From assembly GCF_013141765.1 (NCBI RefSeq), contig NZ_WHOD01000121.1, positions 119,498-183,497 of the forward strand: DNA of 64,000 nt, given 5' to 3'. Under the pieces are notes generated by a model. That model did not search any database. It saw only the letters and a program-made list of their open reading frames with translations, and was not told the origin of the DNA. Every line of letters starts with the position of its first letter. Position 1 is the first letter of the stretch. The translations under genes and the position numbers were made by a program. Positions 16,003-23,864 of this stretch are shown one piece after another. Origin of the DNA: Paenibacillus foliorum. Its GTDB lineage: Bacteria > Bacillota > Bacilli > Paenibacillales > NBRC-103111.

Positions 16003-16875
16003 TTACTTAGCTGCCTTCATCCATTCAGGCTTAGAAAAGCCTTTGAACTGCTCGTCGATGATTTTTTCGAAATCCTTGGATTGAATCGTTTCTTTCAAAT
16101 CCTTACCCAGCTGCGTATCGATATCTTTCGAGTTTACAACCAGTATATTACGGAAGTTTTCCGACATGTTTTCCAGTTTCAGAGCTGAAGTAAGATCCAT
16201 TTTAGCAGCAAGAGCAAAGTTCCCAGGAACCAACGCCAATTCAGAGCTATCTATGGTTCTAGGCAATTGAGCAGCTTCTAGAGGCTTAATGTTAAGCTTC
16301 TTCGGGTTTTCCTCAATATCCTTTTCGGACACTTTAGCCGGATCCACATCCTTCTTCATCTTCACAAGACCGATGTCTTGAAGTAGAACCAGTGAGCGAG
16401 CTAGATTAGCAGGATCATTCGAAATCGTTAAGGTGCTGCCTTCTTTAATTTCTTCTAACGATTTGAACTTCTTGGAATATAGACCCATTGGCGCTGTCGG
16501 TACACTGATAACTTCCTTCAAATCAAGGTTGTTGTCTGCAGCGAATTTCTTCAAGTAAAGAACGTGCTGGAACAGGTTAGCATTCAATGAACCGTTCGCA
16601 AGCGCTTTGTTAGGCTGAACGTAATCGTTAAATTCAACAACTTCGATGGTGTAGCCCTTTTTCTCCATAATCGGCTTAATAGCTTTGGTTACCATGTCGC
16701 TATAAGGACCGGCAGTAGCACCGATTTTCAATGCTTTCTTAGGTTCTTCTTTCGGTGCCGCTGTGTTTCCCGCAGCGTTATTCGTTGTACCTGCTCCTGA
16801 TTTGGTGCCACAACCGGCTACAAACAATGAAAAGGCCAATGTCAAAGCCATAATGATAAAAAGGTTCTTTCTCAT
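16003..16875 (-). CDS. metQ: Methionine ABC transporter substrate-binding lipoprotein
   Basis: A 290-residue NlpA/MetQ-family lipoprotein that captures D- and L-methionine outside the membrane. The lipobox LFVAGC puts the lipidated Cys at residue 22. Family landmarks are KALKIGATAGPYSDMV, VVEFNDYVQPNKAL and VPTAPMGLYSKKFKSL, and the C-terminal region VVNSKDIDTQ. ATG 16875 has AAGGAG upstream. It is the last gene of metN-metI-metQ, 36 nt after metI, and ends just before a terminator. Confidence 0.95.
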   Translation of the reverse strand: MRKNLFIIMALTLAFSLFVAGCGTKSGAGTTNNAAGNTAAPKEEPKKALKIGATAGPYSDMVTKAIKPIMEKKGYTIEVVEFNDYVQPNKALANGSLNANLFQHVLYLKKFAADNNLDLKEVISVPTAPMGLYSKKFKSLEEIKEGSTLTISNDPANLARSLVLLQDIGLVKMKKDVDPAKVSEKDIEENPKKLNIKPLEAAQLPRTIDSSELALVPGNFALAAKMDLTSALKLENMSENFRNILVVNSKDIDTQLGKDLKETIQSKDFEKIIDEQFKGFSKPEWMKAAK

Positions 16876-16911
16876 GATTTTGGACTCCTTCTTGATGTGA
16901 ATTTTATATAA

Positions 16912-17577
16912 TTAACGTTTATCCACTTTGCGCGCAGCCCAATCACCAAGGAACTGAATAATTTGAACCAAAGCGATTAGTAGAATAACCGTTGTAAATA
17001 ACACTTGATTGTCATAACGATAGTACCCGAAGCGGATCGCCAGATCTCCGATACCCCCACCTCCGACTGTACCGGCCATAGCTGAGAAGCCCAGCAGACT
17101 AACCGCTGTAATCGTCAATCCAGAGATGATACCAGACTTGGCTTCAGGCAGCAGTACCTCGCGGATAATCAGCCACGGCCTCGCTCCTGCAGCTACTGCT
17201 GCTTCTATGACACCCTTGCTGACTTCCCTCAAGGAAGCTTCGACAAGCCGCGCATAGAATGGGATAGCAGCCACGGATAATGGCACCGCCGCGGCCGATG
17301 GACCGATCGTCGTTCCGAGAATCCATTGAGTAAAGGGCAATAGCAGTACAAGTAAAATGAGGAACGGAATGGACCGGACTACGTTGGACAGTACGCCCAG
17401 CACCATATTAACGAACCTGTTTTCCGCAAATAATCCTCTATCGCTAATAAATAACAATATTCCCAGCGGAATACCTATAATAATCGCTAGAATGAGCGAC
17501 ACACCGCACATATATAAGGTTTCGTAGAACGCCTTAAGCATGTCCGGCAACAGCTTAATCAATCCATTATCACTCAT
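16912..17577 (-). CDS. metI: Methionine ABC transporter permease
   Basis: A 221-residue permease with five or six membrane segments. The ATPase-contact loop is EAAVAAGARPWLIIREVLLP. The start overlaps the end of metN by 8 nt, and its ribosome site (GGAGG) lies inside metN, indicating translational coupling. Length and order are standard for MetNIQ. Confidence 0.95.
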   Translation of the reverse strand: MSDNGLIKLLPDMLKAFYETLYMCGVSLILAIIIGIPLGILLFISDRGLFAENRFVNMVLGVLSNVVRSIPFLILLVLLLPFTQWILGTTIGPSAAAVPLSVAAIPFYARLVEASLREVSKGVIEAAVAAGARPWLIIREVLLPEAKSGIISGLTITAVSLLGFSAMAGTVGGGGIGDLAIRFGYYRYDNQVLFTTVILLIALVQIIQFLGDWAARKVDKR

Positions 17578-18589
17578 TGGTTACGACCTCCTCTACACCG
17601 CAGGATTGGTCCACTAGAAACTTCAGAGCATGCTCAATCTCATGGATATCCCCAGTGACTTCCATAATAAACATCCCAAGGGGCTTGTCTCCGATATAAT
17701 CGATTTTGCCATGGATAATGTTCGCCTTCACAGGAATAGCTTTGAGCATTTCATAAATAATCGCCTGCTCTGCGGCTTCGTTCTTGAACATAACCTTCAC
17801 AATTTTGCCATTAGGATCCCGTTTATCCCATAGCTTCTGAGGGAGCTTAAACTCCAACGAGTTCTGAACAAATTCTTTAGTAAGAGGCTGCTCCGGATTG
17901 GCAAAAATGTCGTAAACTGATCCCTCTTCGATGACTTTTCCATTATTCATGATTGCCACCTGATGGCATAAGTCCTTTACAACATCCATCTCATGAGTGA
18001 TGAGGACAATCGTTAAGCCTAACGTTTGGTTGATCTCACGAAGCAGCGTCAGAATTGACTGCGTTGTCATCGGATCGAGTGCAGAGGTTGGTTCATCGCA
18101 TAGCAGCACCTGCGGGTCATTCGCTAATGCCCGAGCAATCCCCACCCGCTGCTTCTGCCCTCCACTAAGCTGAGCGGGATAATTATCCGCTTTATCGGCT
18201 AACCCGACGAGCTGCAGCAGCTCTTGGACCCTCTGACCAATGACGGACGCTGGCTTGCCCGCCGCCTTCAATGCAAAGGCTACATTATCAAACACGGTTT
18301 TGCTGCTGATAAGATGAAAATGCTGGAAGATCATCCCGATCTTCTGTCTCGCCAGCCTCAGCTCACTTGTGGAGAGAGACATCAAATTCACACCATCTAC
18401 CAGCACCTCGCCGGAAGTAGGCCTCTCCAGCAAATTGATGCAGCGCAGCACTGAGCTCTTTCCCGCTCCACTATAACCGACGATACCGTAAATCGCTCCT
18501 TTATGGACCGTCAGATTCACATTATCGACACCAATAACCGTACCTTTTTTCGTTCTATATTCTTTATGTAGATGCGTTAGTTTAATCAT
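17570..18589 (-). CDS. metN: Methionine ABC transporter ATP-binding protein
   Basis: A 339-residue ATPase. It has Walker A GYSGAGKSS (about residue 38), signature LSGGQKQRVGIARAL, Walker B VLLCDEPTSALD and a C-terminal NIL-type domain of about 100 residues, which in MetN binds methionine and inhibits transport (family knowledge). ATG 18589 has GGAGGG upstream. It is the first gene of the operon, behind a long leader with a terminator-like hairpin. Confidence 0.95.
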   Translation of the reverse strand: MIKLTHLHKEYRTKKGTVIGVDNVNLTVHKGAIYGIVGYSGAGKSSVLRCINLLERPTSGEVLVDGVNLMSLSTSELRLARQKIGMIFQHFHLISSKTVFDNVAFALKAAGKPASVIGQRVQELLQLVGLADKADNYPAQLSGGQKQRVGIARALANDPQVLLCDEPTSALDPMTTQSILTLLREINQTLGLTIVLITHEMDVVKDLCHQVAIMNNGKVIEEGSVYDIFANPEQPLTKEFVQNSLEFKLPQKLWDKRDPNGKIVKVMFKNEAAEQAIIYEMLKAIPVKANIIHGKIDYIGDKPLGMFIMEVTGDIHEIEHALKFLVDQSCGVEEVVTNE

Positions 18590-18609
18590 GCTTGTCCCTC
18601 CAAGATGAT

Positions 18610-18636
18610 AAAAACGCCTTTTCCGTTAGAAAAGGC
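18610..18636 (-). terminator. Attenuator-like hairpin in the metN leader
   Basis: On the minus strand GCCTTTT (18630-18636), a short loop and AAAAGGC (18616-18622) are followed by G and five T, 20 nt before the metN start and after its promoter. A terminator in this place suggests control by premature termination. I could not find the conserved S-box (SAM-I) core or the T-box sequence in the leader. Confidence 0.55.
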
Positions 18637-18790
18637 ATCACCTTCGTAGCTTACTTATTCTATATACACGGATATTTAAATATATCGTTTATCCAAGCTT
18701 GGAAGAGCAGTTATAACAAATAATATTTTCCATTTATTGGATGTGTTTGAATGAAACAATACAATTGTTAAGGTGCACACAGTACAATAA

Positions 18791-18819
18791 ATCATACTAT
18801 TATAGTCGGATATTGTCAA
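18791..18819 (-). promoter_or_regulatory. SigA promoter of metNIQ
   Basis: On the minus strand TTGACA (18814-18819), a 17-nt spacer and TATGAT (18791-18796): a perfect -35 and a near-perfect -10. The start would be near 18784, leaving a leader of about 195 nt before metN. Confidence 0.75.
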
Positions 18820-18880
18820 TGCAGCAAATGTATCCATTTATTGAACATTGGTATTTTATTATTCATCTCAATACTAGTCG

Positions 18881-19579
18881 TCACATAATCTCCATATTCA
18901 TGTATTGGGTGGCCTCTGCAATCTCAACCACTGAACCCAGCGCATTAAGGGGATGCAGCTTTCCCATATAAGCAAAGGATGCACTTCCGGTTTCTTCCGA
19001 GACGATGAGCACCAATGCATCGGTCCTCTCCGTCAAGCCTATCGCGGCACGATGTCGAGTTCCCATTTTTGTATCCTCTTCCACTAATAAAGCTGAAACC
19101 GGTAAAATATTGGCTGCTGAAACAATTCGGTCAGACTTGATCCATACTGCCCCATCATGCAGCCTATTTCCAGGATAAAAGATAGATTCCAATAACGAAT
19201 GACTAAGCGTCCCTTCTATTGAAATACCTGAATGGATGAAGGCATCCAAATTATCGTTCCTCTGAATGACAATCAGTGCACCATGCCGACGCTCGGACAA
19301 ATGTCGAATACTTATAGAGAGCTCTGAAAAGCTGCTTGTAAAAGAAGACAGGTAGCATTGCAAGTAGAATGAAGCAGCTATAGACTCCACTTTATTGAAA
19401 GCTTCCCTTACTTTATCAAATTCGTTGAGAAGACAATGTGCTTCATCATCCAATAGTCGTATGCTATGCTGAATTTCAGCTGCAATATAGTTCAAATGCT
19501 GGTTTAACTCGTCCTTCATAGGCGATACATCACAATTTGGGGATTGCATCCAGAGCACCTCGGCCTGTTCAGAATTCAT
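18881..19579 (-). CDS. cdaS: Diadenylate cyclase, CdaS-type
   Basis: A 232-residue enzyme making c-di-AMP from two ATP. The DAC (DisA_N) domain carries the two diagnostic motifs LHDGAV (about residue 141) and TRHRAAIGL (about 178). The N-terminal ~90 residues are helical, as in CdaS (B. subtilis 207 residues), rather than the three membrane helices of CdaA or the DNA-binding tail of DisA. In Bacillus CdaS is made in the forespore and the N-terminal helices restrain activity (family knowledge). The ribosome site is modest (AGGAAA). Same-strand genes upstream end at 19696 with a weak terminator between. Confidence 0.88.
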   Translation of the reverse strand: MNSEQAEVLWMQSPNCDVSPMKDELNQHLNYIAAEIQHSIRLLDDEAHCLLNEFDKVREAFNKVESIAASFYLQCYLSSFTSSFSELSISIRHLSERRHGALIVIQRNDNLDAFIHSGISIEGTLSHSLLESIFYPGNRLHDGAVWIKSDRIVSAANILPVSALLVEEDTKMGTRHRAAIGLTERTDALVLIVSEETGSASFAYMGKLHPLNALGSVVEIAEATQYMNMEIM

Positions 19580-19625
19580 AAAAATTTCCTATATTAATAA
19601 TATGTACATCTATCCAAAATTGTAT

Positions 19626-19673
19626 GAAAAAAGATAAAGCGGCCATCCCAAGTTGTCACTCAGGATTAGCCGC
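19626..19673 (-). terminator. Possible terminator before cdaS
   Basis: GCGGC/GCCGC arms (19639-19643 and 19669-19673) with inner ATCC/GGAT pairs and, on the minus strand, TTTATCTTTTTT after the stem. The loop is long, so this is moderate evidence. Confidence 0.45.
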
Positions 19674-19695
19674 AGTATGCATGAATATGCAGTTT

Positions 19696-20019
19696 CTAAA
19701 ATCCAATCTTTCCATCATTAAAACCGTTATGATCGAGATCAACGAATATATCGTACTGATCTGGCATTCCGTCGTGATCCATATCAAAGAAATGATCAGT
19801 GCTATCCGGAAAGCCATTATGGTCCATATCTATGAATAGATCATGACTATCCGGTATTCCGTTGTGGTTCATATCGAATAAAATATCCGCGTGATCCGGC
19901 ATCCCATTATGGTCTAAATCCATCGCTATATCATACTGGTCGGGAATACCGTTATGATTCATATCCAGGAACGAGTCCGTTTGCTGCCAGCCGCCTGGAC
20001 GAAATGGGTTGTTATACAA
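19696..20019 (-). CDS. Small protein of six tandem 15-residue Ca-binding-like loops
   Basis: A 107-residue protein starting at TTG 20019, supported by AAGGAGG 7 nt upstream. After 16 residues (MYNNPFRPGGWQQTDS) it consists of six exact 15-residue units to residue 106, for example FLDMNHNGIPDQYDI and FFDMDHDGMPDQYDI. Each has D-x-D/N-x-N/D-G-x-x-D, like EF-hand, dockerin or thrombospondin-type-3 calcium loops, but with no flanking helices and no signal peptide or Cys. It lies 12 nt after a small acidic protein gene, in a row with an 806-residue unknown protein and near cdaS. The likely property is Ca binding; the role is unknown. No specific family recognised. Confidence 0.75.
   Translation of the reverse strand: MYNNPFRPGGWQQTDSFLDMNHNGIPDQYDIAMDLDHNGMPDHADILFDMNHNGIPDSHDLFIDMDHNGFPDSTDHFFDMDHDGMPDQYDIFVDLDHNGFNDGKIGF
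19702..19971. repeat. Six tandem 45-bp coding repeats
   Basis: Six consecutive 45-nt units encode the 15-residue loops of the gene at 19696-20019. DNA copies have diverged at synonymous positions while the D, N and G codons are kept, suggesting selection on the protein. Confidence 0.85.
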
Positions 20020-20031
20020 GATGGTTCCTCC

Positions 20032-20298
20032 TTAATCTAAATTGTTAGTCAGATCGTCGTCAGGGTTTGTTTGCTCATAGCCGCCCCCATCCTCCAAGGT
20101 CCTATCCTCAGAGGTATCACCATCGCCATCCCGCCAATACCCCTCAACAGATACCCCATCCTCCCTTTCATAGCCCTCAACGTAATGGGGTTTTACAAAA
20201 TGGGTTTCTGCTATGGAAGATGCATGGTCACTCTCTTTTGTACTTGTTTCCATTTCCTTAAAAGGATCATTTATAGAATGCAGTGGATTCCGAAACAT
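20032..20298 (-). CDS. Small acidic protein of unknown function
   Basis: An 88-residue protein. ATG 20298 is chosen because AGGAGG lies 10 nt upstream (20309-20314); the TTG at 20307 would be too close. The N-terminus overlaps the end of the 806-residue gene by 32 nt, implying co-translation. It contains HYVEGYEREDGVSVEGYWRD, a G-Y-x-R/K-D-G type motif seen in many small bacterial proteins of unknown role, and an Asp/Glu-rich tail (NPDDDLTNNLD). No signal peptide or membrane segment is seen. Confidence 0.6.
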   Translation of the reverse strand: MFRNPLHSINDPFKEMETSTKESDHASSIAETHFVKPHYVEGYEREDGVSVEGYWRDGDGDTSEDRTLEDGGGYEQTNPDDDLTNNLD

Positions 20299-22687
20299 GG
20301 CTGTCAACCTCCTGTTTGATTAAGGATATATTTTGTCCGCAAAGCTGAACGGTTTCGTGAACTTTTTCGATTAAATCATGTTTTTTCACTATAACGGATT
20401 CATCGATGGGCAGTTGCTTGAACGTATAATATTGCCCCAGCCTTTCAAACAGCGCTTGCTTAATTGGCGGTTCCTCTATAACTGGTTTATAAGACGCTCC
20501 CACCTGTTGAACAAAAGCATACATCGCTCTATTGCATTCGGCTATAAAATACGGGTACAGTGTCTTCATCAAATGATCAAAGCTGTCCAGAGCCTTAAGC
20601 AAATAGAAGTCAAGCCTGTGCATCTCATTTTGATGTCGAATATCTTCTTGCTTAATCATATCGCCCTTCGCAAAGTAAGCATTCAATGCCATAAAGCCGG
20701 CAGCCGGTATTGACACGGGGAGTGCCAAGGGATGGAAGAGGCCTAGCACCGCAACACCAGCCGCAGCTTTATAGCGCTTGCTTGTTCTTTCATTTATAAA
20801 TTGCTCCATCTTCACCCTAGGGATAATAGCAAAAGATACAGCTAACAGCGCGCTCTCCGTTTCATACAAAGTTCGTTTTAATTGACTGGTGATTCCTATT
20901 AATTGCTGTTGGAACTGCTTATATGCACGGTCATCAAGAGACACCCCGACGGTGGAGAGCAGCTTGCGGTCCTCTTGTTCGAATAGTGCTGGAAGGTAGA
21001 TGGCTATCTGGTCCATCCTCTTCTTCTGGGCTTGGATGCTATGATATAAAAAATTTACCAAGTTCCTATTTTTTATTTCTACGCTCTGTTTCTTCAAGCT
21101 GATCTCTTTAATGCCCTCTTCAATTGTAATCAGCTGTCCGAATAGATGGTACAAAGCGAAATCATTAGCAACACGGCCCCAACTCAAAAATAGCTGCTTC
21201 GGATCGGTTTGCGGCAATAAGGCGGCTTTTTTATAATAATAAGCTTTATGTATAATTCCTTGAACTTCGTCATAAGCAAGGGATATCCGATGTTTACGGT
21301 TGTCCGAAGCGATTTCTATTTCCACAAAGGGCGATCCTGTATCTGTACTTAATCCAGCAACCGAGATGTCGCTAATATCTGCATTAAGAAACCGCTGAAG
21401 ACATAGCTGCGGGGATTGGTACAAAGTTAGCTCCTTCTCCGTATGCACAAAATAGAACGGCTGCAGATTGGCAAGGAACCCCACTCTGGTCTCTTCCATA
21501 CTTTTGCTCGGTATCCGCTTTCCTGCCGTAGACTTGTCCCGCTTCTCTTCGCTATCAAAAACAAGTAATCCGATCTCCCACCGATGCAGCAAAAACCACT
21601 TCCGCTCATCAATGATCCCTTCCAACTCAGAATAGGAGATGCTATCAGTCAAAGTCATTCCTTTATCCAATAGGAGCCGAAGCGAAGTTGGGGAAAACAA
21701 TACATCTACCGATTCCCCCTCATAGTTTACACCAAGCCAAATGCCATACAGCTTCCCTGCGTTTGTCACTACTGCATGATCCTGCTTGATATAAGTCTTT
21801 GTGACATAAGTCCGGGTGATCTCATCTAAAAGTTTTACTCGGAAGGCTCTATTCTGCTTCACGACCAGGAGCTGCTGGCTCTCCGCAGAGTAAAAGAACG
21901 CATCATCTTTTACCGTGAATTCCTCAACCACCTGTAAACTTCCCTCATCCAGCAATCGAATTCTGTGAGGCTCAGCTACTAAAGTCAATGAAGTATTGTG
22001 TTGCTTCGCATTGTTAATGAATCCGGTCAAGGCTACAGGATGCAAGGTTCCCGTGTCTCCAATAACGTCTTTTATTTTCGGCGAATTATTGTACTTCTCT
22101 ACGATTTGCTTCAGATGCTCGATGTAGGGTAAGAAAAATTTAATCTCCGCTACCTCTCTATTTTCCACACGAAAAGAACCGCCGATATGAACCATACAGT
22201 TAGGATCTATTGATAATTGGTTTATCCGATGGAAAGGAATTTCCCACTTATCCAACTTTAAGGTATTAGCCTCCAATCGGAACTCTCTTAATTTGTAGAG
22301 AAACAAGAAATCCTGCACGTAGCAATGAACCGGGGGTGAGGTACTTATTTTAAAAATCGACTTCCTAGTGCTAGAAAATAATTGGATAAATTCTGATGCA
22401 GGCATTGAGAATGAAAAGCTCATTCGACTTTGAAATGACTCGTTTACGAGACTGACAACATCCTTATTGAAGGTAGTCTTTACACCCAAGCTTGCCGCAT
22501 CATATACTTCTACACGTTCATTACCAAAAAGACCGCCAGTATCGTGCGCAAAAATTCTGCCTTGATTCGTAATATATAGCGTATGTGTGCCTACAAAAGA
22601 CTGCTCCGGAAGGGTAAACCCACCAATACGGGAGTATACGCTTTCCTCCTGATGACGAAACCTGGTTTTTACTGCATCAATGGTCAT
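20267..22687 (-). CDS. Large protein of unknown function (806 residues)
   Basis: I do not recognise this protein. The first ~480 residues are rich in beta-strand-like segments with repeated short hydrophobic stretches (THTLYITNQGRIFAHDTGG, LYKLREFRLEANTLKLDKW), which could be a propeller or PH-like repeats. The C-terminal ~300 residues are helical and contain one hydrophobic hairpin (AAAGVAVLGLFHPLALPVSI) at about 640-670. No signal peptide. ATG 22687 is preceded by AGGAGA. It heads a same-strand group with the small acidic protein and the Ca-loop protein. A palindrome lies 46 nt upstream. No enzyme motif was seen. Confidence 0.75.
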   Translation of the reverse strand: MTIDAVKTRFRHQEESVYSRIGGFTLPEQSFVGTHTLYITNQGRIFAHDTGGLFGNERVEVYDAASLGVKTTFNKDVVSLVNESFQSRMSFSFSMPASEFIQLFSSTRKSIFKISTSPPVHCYVQDFLFLYKLREFRLEANTLKLDKWEIPFHRINQLSIDPNCMVHIGGSFRVENREVAEIKFFLPYIEHLKQIVEKYNNSPKIKDVIGDTGTLHPVALTGFINNAKQHNTSLTLVAEPHRIRLLDEGSLQVVEEFTVKDDAFFYSAESQQLLVVKQNRAFRVKLLDEITRTYVTKTYIKQDHAVVTNAGKLYGIWLGVNYEGESVDVLFSPTSLRLLLDKGMTLTDSISYSELEGIIDERKWFLLHRWEIGLLVFDSEEKRDKSTAGKRIPSKSMEETRVGFLANLQPFYFVHTEKELTLYQSPQLCLQRFLNADISDISVAGLSTDTGSPFVEIEIASDNRKHRISLAYDEVQGIIHKAYYYKKAALLPQTDPKQLFLSWGRVANDFALYHLFGQLITIEEGIKEISLKKQSVEIKNRNLVNFLYHSIQAQKKRMDQIAIYLPALFEQEDRKLLSTVGVSLDDRAYKQFQQQLIGITSQLKRTLYETESALLAVSFAIIPRVKMEQFINERTSKRYKAAAGVAVLGLFHPLALPVSIPAAGFMALNAYFAKGDMIKQEDIRHQNEMHRLDFYLLKALDSFDHLMKTLYPYFIAECNRAMYAFVQQVGASYKPVIEEPPIKQALFERLGQYYTFKQLPIDESVIVKKHDLIEKVHETVQLCGQNISLIKQEVDSHVSESTAFYK

Positions 22688-22732
22688 ATGATCTTCTCCT
22701 GTTGACTAAAATAACGCTTTTCTTCCAGATAC

Positions 22733-22750
22733 ATAGTTCTAATGAACTAT
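22733..22750. promoter_or_regulatory. Palindrome upstream of the 806-residue gene
   Basis: ATAGTTC (22733-22739), 4-nt loop, GAACTAT (22744-22750): perfect 7-bp arms, 46-63 nt before the start codon. The 12-mer ATATAGTTCATT within it (minus strand) also occurs upstream of the VOC gene (about 10843). It could be an operator; no regulator is identified. Confidence 0.3.
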
Positions 22751-22896
22751 ATCTCCAGTGTACTACATTTTACAAATATTTACCTTAAAAGTTAACCGAA
22801 TTTACATTTAATAACATGAATTTTCATTATGGCTTAACAAAGCGATGAACAACATTCCCTTCCCGCGGAACCATACAGACAGTAGTAGATGAACAT

Positions 22897-22926
22897 AAAA
22901 AAAACGAAAAGCACCCTAAGGGTGCT
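22897..22926 (-). terminator. Terminator after the oxidoreductase remnant
   Basis: AGCACCC/GGGTGCT stem (22910-22916 and 22920-22926) with TTTTCGTTTTTTTT following on the minus strand. It now follows only a gene remnant. The spacer 22751-22896 shows nothing else. Confidence 0.8.
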
Positions 22927-22959
22927 AGTATTAAATGCCTGATATCCAAACTAGTTAAT

Positions 22960-23082
22960 CTAAAACTTAATGCTAATCTTTCCGAAATACGATCCCTTTT
23001 CCAGGTAATGGAGCGCATCGATAGCGTCTTCGAAGGGAAATACGCTATCGATAACCGGACGAATCTCATTCTGTGTGATGCC
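22960..23082 (-). pseudogene. C-terminal remnant of a medium-chain (quinone) oxidoreductase
   Basis: The minus strand reads GITQNEIRPVIDSVFPFEDA then IDALHYLEKGSYFGKISIKF and a TAG stop at 22960. This is the conserved end of zinc-type alcohol dehydrogenase/quinone oxidoreductases (I-x-P-V-I-D-x-V-F-P-F-E-x-A ... G-x-x-F-G-K). Only ~40 codons remain; immediately upstream the DNA becomes the DUF1232 gene (stop at 23098). A terminator follows the stop codon, so the 3' end of the lost gene is intact, pointing to a deletion joining the two. Confidence 0.8.
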
Positions 23083-23097
23083 ACATGCCCTGTTTTC

Positions 23098-23535
23098 TTA
23101 ATCTTCTGTCAGCTGCTTAGTCGAAGCCATTCCATCCATACCTTTTTCCACATCAACAATCTTCGCATCAATCTCAATTATTTCCTGGTCTCCACGATCG
23201 AGTTCCCCGAACCACTCTTTCATTTTGTTAACCGCTTTTTGCTTCACATCGTTATCCAAGTGGTTAGCAATCGTCCCTAGCACAAAGAGCAATGCCGCCA
23301 AGTCATCTCCGTAACCTACAACCGGAATAAAATCAGGAACCAAGTCAAAGGGAAGTATTAAGTAACCAAGAGCCCCGTAAATTTTCATTTTATCCTTTAG
23401 AGGCACATTAGGGTTTTCAATCGCATAAAAGGCAAGAAGGGCGCTATATACTACCTTTTTCCCCGCTTCAATAGCATGCTTCTTTAACTTCTCCCAGAAT
23501 GAATTCTCGGAATAGTTGTTCTCGTAATTACTCAT
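23098..23535 (-). CDS. DUF1232 (YkvA-like) protein
   Basis: A 145-residue protein with the DUF1232 core KMKIYGALGYLILPFDLVPD and FIPVVGYGDDLAALLFVLG. The core holds a short hydrophobic hairpin that probably touches the membrane. ATG 23535 has AAGGAG upstream. The Asp/Pro pattern (PFDLVPDFIP) is the family hallmark. Function is unknown. Its stop lies only 15 nt from the remnant of a different gene, marking a rearrangement junction. Confidence 0.85.
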   Translation of the reverse strand: MSNYENNYSENSFWEKLKKHAIEAGKKVVYSALLAFYAIENPNVPLKDKMKIYGALGYLILPFDLVPDFIPVVGYGDDLAALLFVLGTIANHLDNDVKQKAVNKMKEWFGELDRGDQEIIEIDAKIVDVEKGMDGMASTKQLTED

Positions 23536-23561
23536 GGCTACAATTCTCCTTTTCTTGGTAA

Positions 23562-23589
23562 TAAAAAAATCCGCGAAAAATCACGGATT
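23562..23589 (-). terminator. Terminator after tRNA-Gly
   Basis: AATCCGCG (23568-23575) pairs with CACGGATT (23582-23589) including one G-U on the minus-strand RNA, followed there by six or more T. It lies 6 nt after the tRNA 3' end. Confidence 0.7.
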
Positions 23590-23594
23590 AAGTA

Positions 23595-23665
23595 AGCAGA
23601 TGATGGGAATCGAACCCACGCCACCAGCTTGGGAAGCTGAAGTTCTGCCATTGAACTACATCTGC
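23595..23665 (-). tRNA. tRNA-Gly (anticodon CCC)
   Basis: Minus strand: acceptor GCAGATG pairs with CATCTGC; D-arm GTTC/GAAC; anticodon stem TCAGC/GCTGG with loop TTCCCAA, giving anticodon CCC; T-arm GTGGG-TTCGATT-CCCAT. 71 nt including discriminator T. No CCA is encoded, so the CCA-adding enzyme must supply it. Glycine identity fits the family fold and anticodon. Confidence 0.93.
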
Positions 23666-23864
23666 AAAAATGGTTGGTGCCAGATCCTAAGAATGATAAG
23701 CCAGAAGGCGCTTCCATTCCACTTACACTTGCACTATATCAAGATTCTTTACGAAATGCAAATGTTTCTAAATAAATATTTTTAGGCCATTGTATCTACA
23801 GTCTAGTGAGCTTGTAAAACTGTAGTTTACAACAGCCACGAGTTTGTTTTTACGGCTTCAACTC

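Noticed and set aside
18590..18784. SAM-I or T-box riboswitch before metN
   Set aside because: The conserved core sequences of both classes are not seen by eye; only the hairpin is reported.
19624..19971. Regular 45-bp repeats that might be a CRISPR-like or satellite array
   Set aside because: There are no unique spacers; the units are coding and in frame with synonymous differences, so they form a repeat protein.
23780..23864. Terminator TTGTAAA/TTTACAA after the D-2-hydroxyacid dehydrogenase
   Set aside because: Seven AT-rich pairs only and no T-run on the minus strand.
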